Assembly (NCBI RefSeq): GCF_037126465.1
Contig: NC_088203.1
Coordinates: 92,008,668 to 92,072,667 of the forward strand
Reading direction: 5' to 3'
Source of the DNA: Ornithodoros turicata
Taxonomy: Eukaryota > Arthropoda > Arachnida > Ixodida > Argasidae
DNA: 64,000 nt
Part shown: positions 31,515 to 43,806 of the stretch, in pieces
Layout of the letters: each line of letters begins with the position of its first letter
Numbering within the stretch: position 1 is the first letter of the stretch
Position numbers and translations under genes: made by a program
The notes under the pieces: model-generated
Told to the model about the DNA's origin: nothing
The model's input: the letters and a program-made list of their open reading frames with translations, nothing else
Databases searched by the model: none

Positions 31515-33290
31515 AACGGGCTCAATGCAGCGCTGCTTGCGAGAGGGCTGGAAGCGTCGCTAGAGAAATCAAAATGCATGGGTTTGGATTCCCCGTGGAA
31601 AGTACGTGGGCAGAGACTTCCCAAGTCTCAGCATTAATAACACTCCCATCCCAAGATGCGCGTCATGTAAATACCTTGGTGTCACCATCGATAGCGCATT
31701 ACGTTGGTCTAAGCAAGTGAACGAGACTATCTGCAAGGGAAAGGAAACGCTCAACCTGCTTCGCAGAATCAGCGGTAAATCATGGGGCTGCAATGCGCGG
31801 TCATTGCTCACCCTTAACAAAGCCCCCATCTTGTCACGCATTCTCTACGTGGCACCGTACGTATACCTTGCGCCTACACAGTGGCAGGCCCTTGAGCGCC
31901 TTCATCGCGCCGGAATAAGAACTGCGCTTGGTCTCCCTACCTTTTCTAGCGTCACCCAAACGTACCTGGATGCTAAGGAAAAGCCTGTCAGTGTCCACAC
32001 TGAGCTCAAAGGACTCCAGTTTCTGGATAACGCGGCAACATCTATCAACAACCATTCCCTTTTCACAGACCTTGAACAAAGGACACACACATCCCTAGGA
32101 CGCCTGGCTAGTGCCACCAGCTCTTTAGCCAACAGGGGGGCTCTTCCTCGGCTCCCAGCTAGTCCACCTGCGCCGCCATCGCGTGAGTTCGTGCCCGCAA
32201 CAACGCTTCACATCCCGGGTTTACAGAAGAACAGCGAGTCCAGCCCCCTGGTGGCCAGGATGGCGGCTGAAAACCTGATAAGCGACGTCTACCACACGCA
32301 TACTCTGGTGTTCACGGATGGCTCCATTGACCACCATTCCGAGAGCGCTACCAGTGCGTACTACATCCCGTCAATGAACATGGCCTGGCAAGGGAAATCA
32401 GTTCGTTACCCTATCTCATCTACGACGGCCGAACTCCTGGCTTTGTTACACGCAGCTGCTGCGGTTCAAGTCACTGGTATAACTAAGGCCATTTTGCTTA
32501 CGGACTCCAGAAGTGCCCTCTGTAACGTGATGAACCCCATGTGTGGTAGCATCCTAGCCCGTTGTATAAGGAGGTCGTGTGCCCAGCATAGGCTAACCGG
32601 AGGTGAGCTTACTCTTCAATGGATCCCGTCTCATGTCGGCATCAAAGGAAACAAACGAGCGGACCAGCTCGCATCCCCAGCACAACACAGCTGCAGCCCG
32701 TCCTTACCAGTTCCGGCCGACACCGACAGGCACATGGCCGTCAAACAGCTAGTTGAAGTGCGTAATACTGGCATACAGGACATCATGCAGAATCATCGAC
32801 CCTCTCTTCCCACGAAAGATCTTCCCCGTGCTATGCAGACAATGCTCCATCGGTTACGCACGGGATCTGCGTTCACGAACTCGCAACTGTTCAAGATCGG
32901 CTGCAGGGAGGACTCCAGTTACGGTCACTGTAATCATCCGGAGACCATCGCACATATCCTGACAGAATGCCGCCAGGCCTGGCATACTTCCACGAGCCAG
33001 GCCTGGCATACTGACGGACGTCCTCTTCCCCGAAGGTTCTTATGCAGAACGACTTTCAAAAACCCGCGGCCTCATGCGCTTTCTTACAAGAAACAGGCCT
33101 CGCGGAAAGACCGCTCTAGCGCACTTCTCATCTAAAGTGTGCCTCCGTCCCATCAGTATCGGTCATCCTGCCTATGCCTCACTTTGAAATCGTCAACTCT
33201 CCTCTCCCCCTCTTTTTTTTCTTTTTTTGCTATAGTCGTGACGATGCCCACTTGAGTGTGGCCAACAATGGCGAGCTACTTCGACCCCCC
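31515..33290 (+). pseudogene. 5'-truncated I-clade retrotransposon: RT thumb, RNase H, C-terminal zinc finger
   Basis: A continuous frame runs 31606-33135 (509 aa). The RT palm is missing. CKYLGVTIDSALRWSKQVN and LLRRISGKSWG are the I-clade thumb/connection. RNase H is complete in motif terms: VFTDGS (Asp), TTAELLALL (Glu), LLTDSRSAL (Asp) and WIPSHVGIKGNKRADQLA (His, Asp). The C-terminus has a CxxC-like H/C cluster, GHCNHPETIAHILTEC. AGCCAGGCCTGGCATACT is duplicated within the C-terminus (about 32972-33013). The 3' UTR has T tracts, GCTATAG and GACGATGCCCAC. The sequence before 31606 is frame-damaged. It is dead on arrival for lack of endonuclease and palm. Confidence 0.8.
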
Positions 33291-33472
33291 CCCCCTGTTT
33301 TAACAGTGTCCTGTACTGGCGGAGACACACTAGTGAGTTTTCACAAACCACTTCGCAGCGTCCCGGTACGGTACGCTGTACGATAATCTGAAACGGTATC
33401 ATGATACGCGAGGCTGACGTTGTTGTCGTTTTAATACATCGTGAGATGAGAGGGTTCGGTTAATTAACATGG
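33291..33472. other. Short spacer
   Basis: Begins with a C run (33284-33293). No feature recognised before the next RT fragment. Confidence 0.35.
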
Positions 33473-35272
33473 TAGTGCTCCCGCATAGCAAATCTCGAAT
33501 CCTGAACCGTGAAGCCTTTCAACGTTTTACTGTTGCCGTCTTTTTGGATGTCATGAAGGCGTATGATAGCGTTCTCCATAGTGCCGTTGTTGCTACCCTG
33601 CAAGAGTCGGGAGTGGGAGCTCGAATGGTTTCTTGGGTCCGTGACTTTCTGTCCGGCCGGACGTTGTTCGTCCGTACTGCATCAGGAGATACGCCAGCTT
33701 TTCCCGTCCCCCGTGGAGTGCCACAAGGTAGTGTACTGAGTCCGCTGCTGTTCAATCTGATTATGGCATCACTCCCGGCGTGCCTCTCTGAGCATATCCG
33801 CATCACAATCTATGCCGACGACATCTGCATATGGACATCCGGAGTCTGACGGGACGCCATTCAACAACGCTTACAAGGCGCTCTCAACACCACCGCGTCT
33901 TACCTTGCCGACCGAGGACTCCGTGTATCCCCTAGCAAGACAGCCGCCATGGCGTTTACTCGGCGGCCCTTCACCAGCTACCCTCTCCATGTTGCCGGAA
34001 CTCCGCTTCAATTTGTGACGCACTGCAAGTACCTTGGCGTGATTATTGACAGACAGCTCTCGTGGTCTAAGCACATAAAGAACCTCTCCGTCAAGACGAG
34101 CAGATCAGTGAACGTCCTACGCCGCATCTCCGGAGCGTCTTGGGGCCCCACCTGTCGCGATCTTCGCCAAATTCACAGCTCCCTCGTGCTCGGCTTCCTG
34201 CGGTACAGCATCCCAGTGCTGCACGGCCTGCGGACGACTCACGAGCGGGAACTCCTGAACATTCAGTCTCGCAGCCTTCGCGCATGCCTGGGCTTACCCA
34301 AGACAACGGAAACTTATTCGGTACTTGCAGAGGCCAGGGAACCACTTGTTACCACCCTGCGAGATAGAGAGACCCTCCGCATTTACACGCGGCTAATGAC
34401 TCGGCACCCTTTCCACTACCTCAGGACCATTGACCACGACAGCCCCGCGTCTGCCTTTGGTAGCGCAGTGCGCCGTCTGAAGGGTGTTGTCCCACCTCCC
34501 ACATCTCACGTATCGTATGCTACCCCAACATGGGCTCTCGACCAACCTCCCATATGCACATTTATCCATGGCCTCGGGGAAAAAAGCGACACGCCAGCGC
34601 CTGTAGCACATCAACTTGCCCTGGAACACCTAGCCTCGCTGCACCACGGAAGGCAGACCGTCTATACTGATGGGTCTGTGATACCTGGTGGAGCACCTGC
34701 AGCCTTTTATGTGGCCCACGAAGATTTTGAGAAAGCGTCCAAGCTCCCCAACGAGACGTCCTCTACGGAAGCAGAGCTATTCGCAATCAATATGGCCCTT
34801 CAGCACATCTCGTCCTCCCCACCTGCAGAGTGGACGATCCTCACCGACAGCAAGCCAGCCCTGGAGATCCTGAGTTCTCACGCCACAAAAATGATCAGCG
34901 GCCTCCAAACGGCTATCATCGCCGCATGCGACTCTCTTTGCGGCTCTGGCCACGGTGTGCGGCTACAATGGATTTCCAGCCACATTGGCCTCAGTGGGAA
35001 CTCCCGAGCGGACGCCGCCGCGAGGCGTGCCCACCAAGACGTCGGCCCGCCAGCTAGTACACTCTAAATCTTTTCACGCCTTTAAAGGTGTAAAATAGGT
35101 GTATTAACAAAGATCACACCTCTTTCACACCCTACAACTTTGTTTTGGAAGTTCCTGAGGGTGTAACAATGGTGTACTACACCCTCAGGTGAAATATGGT
35201 GATAAGTGTGTCGCCTGGGTGTATAAAGGGAGTATGTTTATTTTCGTTCACATGAACAAAAGTAAATATACA

Positions 35273-36240
35273 GGGTGTCTCAGTTAAATCCCCGGGCTAA
35301 ATAATTCGCGAATGGGTGCACCAATCGAATAACTTTCTTTTGTAAGTATTTGTAAGTATTTGTGCAATACCTCCTACAGGCTGCGCACCGTGTGAATGTG
35401 TGGGAGGCGCTCATTATTTAAATAAAAGTCCAAACGAGTTTCGTGAAAAACATAGCTTCTAAAGCAGGGTGCCATCGGCATTAAAATGGGTACTACCCCT
35501 TTTGGGACCTTCAGTGGAGAGCTTTTAGAGCAAAATCTGCCTCCGAAGCGGGTCATTTGTTGCAGTAATTAATTCGTTTCGGTTTACATATTTTTGTCGC
35601 GGCTGGTGGCGGTGAAGCGCAAAAGGACGCTCTTCCACTCACTTATCCACCAATGAATTACGTGTTCTTGAGCTTACTTCGCAAAGGAGAGTGCTGAAGA
35701 AAAAGTAACAGCGTCAGACAGGCTACGCCAGTCCCCACCCTGCTTATCTGACTGATATGCGCCCTTTCTCAGTTATGATCGCATGGAGGAAACACAGTTA
35801 ATCACATAGTGCCTTGATATCACATGCTTTCCATTTTCTCTTCAGCACTCCCTATAGCGAAGTAAGCTCAAAAACGCGCAATTCATTGGTGGATAAGAGA
35901 GTGGATAAGAGAGTGGAAGAGCGTCCTTTTGCGCTTCACCGCGACCAGCCGCTACAAAAATTTGTAAACCGAAACCAATTAGTTAGTGGAACAAGTGACC
36001 TGTTTCCATGGCAGATTTTAAAAGGTGTCCACCGAAGGTCTCAAAAGGGGTAGTACCCATTTTAATGCCGACGGCGCCCTGCTTTAGAAGTCATGTTTTT
36101 CACAAAACAAATTTTTATTTAAATAATGAGCCCCTCGCACTCGTTGACAGGGTGCGCGGCTTGTAGGTGGTATCAAACAGACACTTCGATTGGTGCACCC
36201 ATTCGCGAATTATTTAGCCCGGGATTTAACTGAGACACCC
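35273..36240. mobile_element. 968-bp fold-back element with arms of about 400 bp
   Basis: GGGTGTCTCAGTTAAATCCC at the left is mirrored by GGGATTTAACTGAGACACCC at the right. The inverted symmetry continues inward through GCGAATGGGTGCACCAATCG, TTAAAATGGGTACTACCCCT and AAGCGCAAAAGGACGCTCTT to about 35715 and 35835. Only a central segment of about 120 bp is unique. TATACA occurs just outside both ends. A duplicated GGATAAGAGAGT at 35892-35916 gives the right arm extra length. Confidence 0.85.
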
Positions 36241-37164
36241 GGTATACAACAACAGGGAACGGGAAGTTACATTACAAAAGTGCATGGCGTGGATTTACAA
36301 CACGCCTACCATCTGATAATGTATGCAGATTTAGAAGATCTGTTGAGATAGTGCTTAAATTTCTTATAATACGTCACTCCTCATTGCAAGACAGAACAAA
36401 TACATGATAGTGCTCATCATACTCAACTGCAGTTAATGTTTGTATGAGAAAATGGTATCAGAGTTAATAACATATATGCCTCCAATCTCAACGAACACGG
36501 GTAAGTCCTCCTCGGAAGATTCTTTGGCAATAACACAGTCAGCAGCAAATGTGTTATCATTATCAACTGCACTTTTCACATAGACTATAGATTCTGCGTG
36601 AATATCACGGTCATGAATGTAACTCTGAATTGCTTCTGGGGCATGTTGAAGTATTATCCCCTTGGAACCATCAGTAGATGTGGCATTTCTGATGAAGGGC
36701 TGCAATCACACATACATTTGATAAAATTGATGTCTTCTTGCTAATGAAAGGGTTATGTTCTTAAAATGTCGAGTTTTTCTAGCAACATCTTTAAAATGCT
36801 AGTGTGTCCCTTCGAAACGCGTACAACCATACAGATAGGAGAGGACCAAACATCCTGATGAGTCGCGGATAATGAACAACGTAATGCATTTTACAGGGGT
36901 TGGATATTTGTGGGTACAACACTGCAAAGCCTTGAAGAAACGAATAAATGCAACGTTCTAAGTAGTCAACATGTATATGGGGGAGGTATACCTGCGCATG
37001 AGAAGGTCTACAATTTCACGAAAAGCTATATACAGCTGCCATGCTTCATTGCCATGCACAACAGCCATGCCATATATGATTGCCTGTATGTCGGCTGTGC
37101 ATGTTTACACACATAATTAATCACCTTGATGTGCATACATATACGGACCTCAATGTGATTATAC

Positions 37165-37208
37165 GCAATATGCTGGTAATTGTGAATACACAGTTACCAG
37201 CATATTGC
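37165..37208. repeat. Hairpin with perfect 15-bp arms
   Basis: GCAATATGCTGGTAA (37165-37179) and TTACCAGCATATTGC (37194-37208), inside the 2.3-kb DNA transposon. Confidence 0.85.
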
Positions 37209-37965
37209 TACAAACCCAGCAATTTTATTCGGCGTTACACCCTTTACACCACAATTGCCATGAGGGTGTTAAAATACACCTGAAAAGGTGTGCGCCATGA
37301 ACATTTTGATTTACACCCTTTATGGTGTAAAACGATTTAGAGTGTATGCCGCTCACATCGTCCGCCTGTCTTATAAAGATCCGCGAGTGGTGTGCCTCCG
37401 AAATGCGTCGCTCTGTCGAAGACGCTGTACGCTCCAATGCGTATATCCAGTCCATTGACCCGACAATGCAATTCGCTCCATACCAGCAGCTCGTCCGCGC
37501 AGAAGAAACGCTGCTGCATCGGCTCCGACTCAACGTCGCATATACACCGCAATACCTGTGCAGGGTCGGAAAGCGTCGTTCAGCTAGCTGCGCTACCTGT
37601 GGCGCAGTAGCAGACGTTCAGCACCTCCTACTAACCTGCTCGGAGTACTCTGCAGCCCGCGCTGTCCTCGCCAATCGCCTCCAACGCCTGGGACACGGCT
37701 CGCTCTCACTGGCCGTGCTTCTCGGCCCCGTCGCACGCCAACAGCAGGGAGCCGTTACAAGGGCTCTCCTGCAATACCTACAGGACACCCAACTGAGTGT
37801 TACGTTGTGAACTGAGAACCGCGGCCCTGGGCACTCGCCCCCACTGCAAAGAAACCGGCCGGTTTCTTTTCTTCTTTTTTTTGCTCCACCAGGGCGTAGC
37901 AAGCCGACATAGGTCTGGCTGACCTCTCCTTGCGTGGACGCCACCTCCTGTTTATTAAACTTATA

Positions 37966-39834
37966 TATACCCCCCCCCCCCCCCTTTCAATGTTACGCTG
38001 CTGTAAAACCCCGAGACTAGGGAACACGAAAGGACAGACACAAACACGAAGTCTCATCTTCACCAGCTCGCTTGCTTCCTAGCCATTTTTTAATGTTACG
38101 CTGTTGAGGAGTTCTGTCATTGCAATCCATTTCGTTGCATCCACGAAAGAGTTACTCGCAATCACCTTGAGCAGCATAAAAATGCTACGGGAGTCCGCAC
38201 CGCCATCTTGCTTCTCGCCTAGTTGGCCTAGTCTTCTTCTTCTTCTTCTTCTGCTTAAGCAACGTAAAGTGAAAACAATGTACGACATAGTCGCTAGCTC
38301 TTGATATCCATTCTTTTCTTTTACCATCATTCATGGTTCTTTGTTGATTCTCATCGTGGTTTTTCTCATGAATCTTGATTCATGATTCTTTAAATCATTC
38401 TTGATCCGCTTTCGCTGTTGTACGTGCGACGGTAATGCCTTGATTCCGTAAAATCCAACATTTTATCCAACAACAACATTTTTAGTTTACCTTGAGTGGA
38501 AAGAGGAGAGCTGCAAACGTGCCAGCTGAAACGCAAAGAGGCAAAGGAAATATATTAAAACACATTTAAAACACCTAGCCTGTTCGACATTGCGGAGTAC
38601 GTTTACGGAAAGGCTTGATTTAGCTAGCCCCAGGAATGCTAACTGATGGAATGCCAACGACAAGAGATGTACAAGTGAAAGCGTTTCCTTGTATTTCTCA
38701 AGCGGCTGTTCTGAGCTAACAGCGGAATGTCGGCGTTGTCGAGCGTGCATATTTTTATCCGGAAAAATTCGAAACTTCGAGAGGTTCCACATTCAACCGG
38801 CGCTCACGCTTAAAAAAGAAACAAAAACACATATATAAGAAAGAAAAGATAAGAACAAGAAAATAAGAAAGAAAACGTTGTGCAACGGGGACGCAGTGGA
38901 AGTGCAATGGAAGTAGTAAACGTAGCAGCGGTGTTTACTTACTATTCGTGACCAGAGTCACGGGAAGCAAGTACACATCTCTGCAAGCAATAAACATCTA
39001 GGCAGTAGCAAGTAAACACCTTTTCACGTGCTATACATATTGTTGCCCGACAGTTGTGGTTGTTGTTTACCTATCACGACCTGTTGTTTGTTTGTTTGTT
39101 TGTTTACCTGTTGTTTAGCTTTGTTGTTTACGAGTCACGATGTTTTCGCGCTTCATTCGAAGCTGTGCGAGCGAGTTTCTCCAATATGTTGCACGAGGGT
39201 TAGGCCTGCGTAAAGATGGGAGGCCCTCGGGAAAAAAATGAAAACGGGAAAACACCGGTTTCTCTCTGTATTTTTCCTCGGTGTCGGTAAATTGGCACAA
39301 AATTTGCGATCCTAAAAATAAAAAAAATATATAAATGTCTGGCAAAATATAATGCATAAACGAGGCGACAATATCAACGAAACGTAGGAGTTTTTGAGTT
39401 AGACAAAATAAAAGCTATTTCACTTTTTATCTGTATGGTGAACACCCGTGTTCTTATACATTTTAGTCACCGAATAATAAAAAGTCAGTTTATTTCCATT
39501 TTTGTTAAGTCTTCCGGAAAAAAAAAAGAGAGTCATTCTTCTCCTCGAGCAAGTCGAAATTGCCAGGAATTTTGCATCTGCACATAACAGGTTTATGGGT
39601 TTGTCAGTTCCAGTCATGCCTTGCACTAATTGTAACCCAAACTTGTTGTTAGGGAGATAAAATCTATATTTATGCCATATTAGACTATGGTTTGTTCTCT
39701 GATGTTTGCTAATATACCTAAGTCATACGAGAGTGAGACCCAATATTTTTTTGCTCTGAAACAAATAGAAATAAACGGTTCTTCCAGCGGTTCTAAATTT
39801 CTACCACACAGGTCTATATATATAGATAGATATG
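37966..39834. other. Stretch with no recognised gene
   Basis: Begins with a C run (37971-37984). TTAATGTTACGCTG-type sequence occurs near 37988 and 38090. CTT-repeat (38231-38250) and TTTG-repeat (39087-39104) tracts are present. Nothing coding was recognised. Confidence 0.4.
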
Positions 39835-40110
39835 TGTGGAAGAAAAAAATTGAGGCGTAAGTCGCGTCGGTGCGGCCAGCTTTTCCACCACGCTTCGTTT
39901 GGTGAGACCGCTGAACACTGAGTGTTCAGCAAGCTGTCCTTGATATAGCTTGCCAGGGCAGACAGCGCTTTGACCAACTCCCAATACCTTCTGGACGCTG
40001 AAGGGTCGATGGTTTAGTTTATCGAGGCCGCTCTTCATTGTTTGCCGACTAGAGTCGAACCGTCGGCAGATGACCAGCACGTGCTCTGTCACCTACAGGG
40101 TTCCGGATTG
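39835..40110 (-). pseudogene. I-clade retrotransposon C-terminal fragment
   Basis: The minus-strand frame reads EHVLVICRRFDSSRQ then LDKLNHRPFSVQKVLG, the segment after the zinc finger in I-clade ORF2 proteins (H-x4-C-R-R-F/Y). After one frame change ALASYIKDSLLNT matches the usual final helix. It is short and broken. Confidence 0.5.
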
Positions 40111-41227
40111 AACAATTAGGCGAGCCGACCTGTGTAGTTTAATTAGATAAGCATCACGTGGGTTTCCTGCAGAGTGAAGCATTACGGGTAAAATTCAGCT
40201 GGCAGTTACAACATTTGCAGCAGCTCCTTTATGCAGGAACAACAACGTCAACGACTTCATTTTGAGTTATCCATGCAGGCTTTCCGCTTGTCCACCTCAT
40301 TTCAAAGGTCTTGTATAGTGAGGTTGGTGTATCAGTTGCAGTGGAGTGATCCGCCTTTGTACATTTTTGAAAGCAGACGACAGAATTATAGTCTGCTTTG
40401 CCACTGTCGCGTGCAAGAAACCCTCCCGTCCCAATGTTAGCAAATAACTGGTGTCTTTGGACACGCAAACGTACAAGGGAAAGGAAATGAAGCGTTTGTT
40501 CATTGAGTCCTTTCAGTTTGATAGTGCTCCTTGGCAATTCTCAATTTGGGCCATTCATCGCTCGGTCAACCTGTCACCGCGCACTTGGGTGCGTCACAAC
40601 AACTCGACACCTGGCTCACTTGCTAACAACATTCATGAATTCAGAGTACGAGATCTTATTTTTTTTATTGTGTCATTATATCTCTGCATAACCTTTTTAC
40701 ATATCCCACCTCCACTGACAGCGAACCAAAATTCTTATTCACGCGTGACCTACCGAAAAAGCTATAGCATATTTGAGACTGCCGCCACGCGGGCAGACAC
40801 ACACTAGAAATTCCAATTAATTAATCGACATAGCCCCAATTCCTGAGTCGCATATGCCACCAGGGACGACTTTGGAATCTGCTGTTTTCCGAAGTGCTTA
40901 GAACACACCGATTGGGCGTCTTCCCCGCCATCGATTACGACTTAGAAAACGTTTAAGCGATAGCTTTTTTTGTTTAAAGAATAGCTGTGGACAATGCAAA
41001 AGAGAAATGACGGAACGGGAAGGTGAAAGAATGTCAAGGAAGAAGGACACGCAATGACACTGGGACCTCTTCCTCGGCGTGATGGTGCACAGGGCAATAT
41101 TAGGCAAAGGGTAATAACAAGCACACACGTCAAGCGCTGTCTTTCAGCGTTGAGCGTTGTGTGTGTGCACTTATTGTTACTCCTGTGCCTTATATTGCAC
41201 TTTCTAGCATGAACAGGAAGTGCGCTG
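40111..41227. other. Stretch with no recognised gene
   Basis: Short frames only. No repeat pair or domain recognised. Confidence 0.4.
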
Positions 41228-41489
41228 GTGCGTATCGTACCGCGTTTGTCGCTGTTGTTTCCCTCATTGTCGATTACCCGCCGCTCCTTCCGTAGTTTCC
41301 CACTCCACGTCGCAGGGTCTCCAGTGCATTTTGCACCGAGCTACAGGTACCTGGGCATCATTATCGACAGGGGCCTGACCTGGTCGAAGCAGCTCAAATG
41401 GCTCTCTTCTAAGGTAAACAACATCGTCAGCGTTCTTCGTTGCGTCTCTGTAATGTCGTGGGGCCCTACACGTGTGCTGACCTTAGGTC
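41228..41489 (+). pseudogene. I-clade retrotransposon RT-thumb fragment, first part
   Basis: ITRRSFRSFPLHVAGSPVHF then YRYLGIIIDRGLTWSKQLK and VLRCVSVMSWGP match the thumb region of the copy at 33949-34150. The copy is cut at 41489 by an LTR retrotransposon and resumes with GGTCTGTCGAGCACC at 44575. Confidence 0.75.
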
Positions 41490-41651
41490 TGTAGAGGACG
41501 ATAGTCTTCCTCCACATGAGTCCCGACCGACGACATTGGTATGCCACGGAGAGGCCATGATGGTAGCCTATCTCGATGGCCGCGCCGGTGGAACAGGGGC
41601 AGGTGCTCCAGGCGGCGTGGCCATCTTCGTCATTGTCCACGGCCAGCTACA
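41490..41651 (-). repeat. 3' LTR of the LTR retrotransposon
   Basis: 162 bp, TG...CA ends, lacking the 44455-44498 insertion found in its partner. Confidence 0.8.
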
Positions 41652-41665
41652 ACGCTCCCCCCCAG
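41652..41665 (-). promoter_or_regulatory. Polypurine tract
   Basis: On the minus strand TGGGGGGGAGCGT directly precedes the 3' LTR. Confidence 0.6.
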
Positions 41666-42410
41666 ACGCGGAGCGGCGAGAAAGAAGAACGTTGAACTAC
41701 GTCTACACCGGAGGGAGAGAGCAAGAGCGCCCGTGGGTGACGTGCACTACTGGACGTATTCGTGGTGCGGCATACAATACCCGTTGCGAGAAGCTCTCGA
41801 TGAGCGGGACAGATGAGGGGCGAATCGTTGGGCGTCAGAGTCGTGGCCTGGGGTGCCGCAATCGGCACGGGAGCGAGAGCTCGTAGGGTCCCTGTTGTGA
41901 GGCTGCGACACCCGTGAGGGCTGCCGGGAAAACTTAAGAGACGCCGGCTATTGCGTGCTGTGGCGTCGGCGGCCGCGACTGCCGAAACCGGCAGGCGAGC
42001 ACTTTGGTCTGGTGTCGCGGCCGGCTGCGAATGAGCGTTGAGATGCACAAAGGAAGCGGCGGGTCATGAGTGTGCCGGGGTCCGTGCACAGTCAGGGCGG
42101 TCCCTGGAAGCCATCAAGCGATCAAGCGATAGTCGGTTAGAGGATGGCATGGCCAGTGAGCGGTCGGATCGTTGCATGGTCGTCCGAATCGGTACCGTGG
42201 AGGGGGGCGGTACGTGAGCGGTCGGCGAGTCAGTCGACAGGAGAAGGGCAGTCGTGATGCTGTCGCCGTGAGCCGAGTAATGGCGGTGGCTTCCATGGGT
42301 AGGGCGCTGTGCTACTGCTAGTCGATTTTGTCAAGAATTTGGGATGGTGAAGGGCCGAATTGCTCAGAACTTGATGTTCACGATGAAAGATGAAAGTCAC
42401 TGAAATGGTT

Positions 42411-42483
42411 AGCCAGCTGTAGGGATCGAACCCACATCTTCTGGATTGCCGGTCCAGGGCTCTACCAATTGAGCTAAGCTAAC
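42411..42483 (-). tRNA. tRNA-like sequence, anticodon position GGC (probable pseudo-tRNA)
   Basis: 73 nt fold as a cloverleaf. Acceptor GTTAGCT/AGCTGGC has two wobble pairs, the D arm is GCTC/GAGC, the anticodon arm CTGGA/TCCAG with loop CCGGCAA, and the T arm GTGGG-TTCGATC-CCTAC. Position 33 is C instead of the near-universal U, so decoding is doubtful. The A and B boxes are intact. Confidence 0.55.
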
Positions 42484-42745
42484 ACGCCTCTCCAGTGACT
42501 TTCGGGGTGCGTCATCTGAAGGGACGACAAACCAGCCACTCACTCTCACTCACCCTCCTTTCACTCTTACATTTTTGCTCACTCATACACACATTCATAC
42601 GACGGAAATCGACGCAAGCGGCACCTGTTGAACAAGAGATAAACTGATGTTCTGAGGCTGGAACAACATAGAAGGGACAGATACAAACAAAGCCTCAAAT
42701 TGCCTAAGAAATCAACGATGAAAGATGAAAGTCACTGAAAAGGTT

Positions 42746-42818
42746 AGCCAGCTGTAGGGATCGAACCCACATCTTCTGGATTGCCGGTCCAGGGCTCTAC
42801 CAATTGAGCTAAGCTAAC
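42746..42818 (-). tRNA. tRNA-like sequence, second copy
   Basis: Same cloverleaf and sequence as 42411-42483. It is followed downstream (minus strand) by TTTTC, a Pol III terminator. The 5' end at 42818 directly meets the A-rich 3' tail of the L1/Tx1-like fragment. Confidence 0.55.
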
Positions 42819-43806
42819 TTTTTTTCTTTTCCACCTTTTATTAACAAAACACACAAGTGCACACAACTACAGGTACGTCACACGGTAGCAACGCCGTGGG
42901 CTATTACAAAACGTCTAAAGAGGAAACTGAAGACCTTTTGAATTTGTACATACGATTTTACAAGTACGTAAGGGCATCAGACAATGTTTCTAACCAATCA
43001 GGCAGCTCTAAACATCGCATAAGGCACAGCTTAAGTTGGGATATTTCTATCTTAAAGTATTTCATAGGAGGCATTAACGGTTCTTCGTTCCTGTCAGCCA
43101 TACGAAGTTTCCACAGACAGTACAAGGCTATAAGCATGACAATATCGTACCTGACTGTTTCCCCCGGGTGTAATGGGAGAAACCGTATGGTGTGTGGGTT
43201 AAGCCGAAGTCGAGTTTTGAAAACTTTATACTGGAGATCGTCCCAGTCGAAGAACTGGGCTTCTGTGCAGTCTAAGAAAAGGTGATCATGCGTTTCAGGA
43301 ACTTTGCAGAACCTGCAGTCTGCCGACCAGGGCACGTATATGCCCTTCTGCGCGAGCCATGCCTTGACAGGTAGTGTTGACGTATGAAGTTTGTAAAAGA
43401 ATGTCTTCATGTTTGGTTTGATTGGCATCCTTTGGACTCGAACCAAAACATCCCTGCCTGGCCAAGTGGGTGGAATATCTCGATAGACAGGCACAGGGAA
43501 CAATGTATCGATCAAGTGGGCCGCCAGCGTTTTCTTGTTGACAGACAAGAGGTATTCAAGGGTAAACCTGGCTTTCAAAAACTGCATGCACTCAACGACC
43601 TCCTTGAAAAAGCCTGTTAACCGCATCGTTCCCTCTGTGAACGTGACGTGTAACTCCGGGATGTAATTATATGTAAGGATGCGTTTTACTCCCTCGAGAA
43701 CTGGATGCAGCTCCTCACGAATGAACCAGAGTCTCATGACCAGTTGTTTGACAAAGAGGTGCTGTAGGCCGAGGCCTCCATCACGAAGTTTTCGAAAAGC
43801 TAACAC
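42819..43806 (-). pseudogene. 5'-truncated L1/Tx1-like retrotransposon: RT C-terminus with zf-RVT domain
   Basis: A minus-strand frame covers 42958-43806 (about 282 aa). It has FRKLRDGGLGLQHLFVKQLV then MRLWFIREELHP, the connection region of L1/Tx1-type RTs. A zf-RVT domain follows: KTFFYKLHTSTLPVKAWLAQ then CRFCKVPETHDHLFLDC. The frame ends near 42958. The 3' UTR runs to an A-rich tail (plus-strand TTTTTTTCTTTT at 42819-42830). GTTAGCT lies at both borders as the target duplication, placing the insertion at the 5' end of a tRNA-like unit. Endonuclease and palm are missing. Confidence 0.75.

Larger units (their letters stand above)
35060..37344. mobile_element. 2.3-kb non-autonomous DNA transposon with TA duplication
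   Basis: Ends CACTCTAAATCTTTTCACGC and the complement of ACGATTTAGAGTG are inverted. TA lies on both sides (35058-35059 and 37345-37346). Sub-terminal GGTGTAAA/TTTACACC motifs recur (for example 35087-35094, 37310-37330). The interior has short frames only, including an unassigned 90-aa minus-strand frame at 36433-36705. It disrupts the I-clade fragment 33473-37965 and itself hosts the fold-back element 35273-36240. The terminal CACTCT is shared with the small MITE family. Confidence 0.8.
33473..37965 (+). pseudogene. I-clade retrotransposon fragment split by a DNA transposon
   Basis: The first part (33473-35059) opens inside the RT. It has the motif-A aspartate in VFLDVMKAYDSV, motif B RGVPQGSVLSPLLFN and IYADD as motif C. 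An in-frame TGA at 33847-33849 (a likely CGA-to-TGA change) follows. The same frame then reads through thumb (CKYLGVIIDRQLSWSKHI) and RNase H (VYTDGS, STEAELFAI, LTDSKPAL, WISSHIGLSGNSRAD). The second part (37345-37810) supplies the C-terminus (LHRLRLNV, CATCGAVADVQHLLLTC). Removing 35060-37344 plus one TA joins them in one frame. The 3' UTR ends near 37965 after TTTATTAAAC. The 5' end is truncated. Confidence 0.85.

Noticed and set aside
36433..36705. 90-aa minus-strand frame inside the 2.3-kb transposon as a real gene
   Set aside because: It reads smoothly (TSTDGSKGIILQHAPEAIQS) but has no recognised domain; possibly captured host exon sequence, insufficient to call.
38079..38330. Arg-run protein from the CTT repeat
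   Set aside because: The arginine run is just the microsatellite translated.
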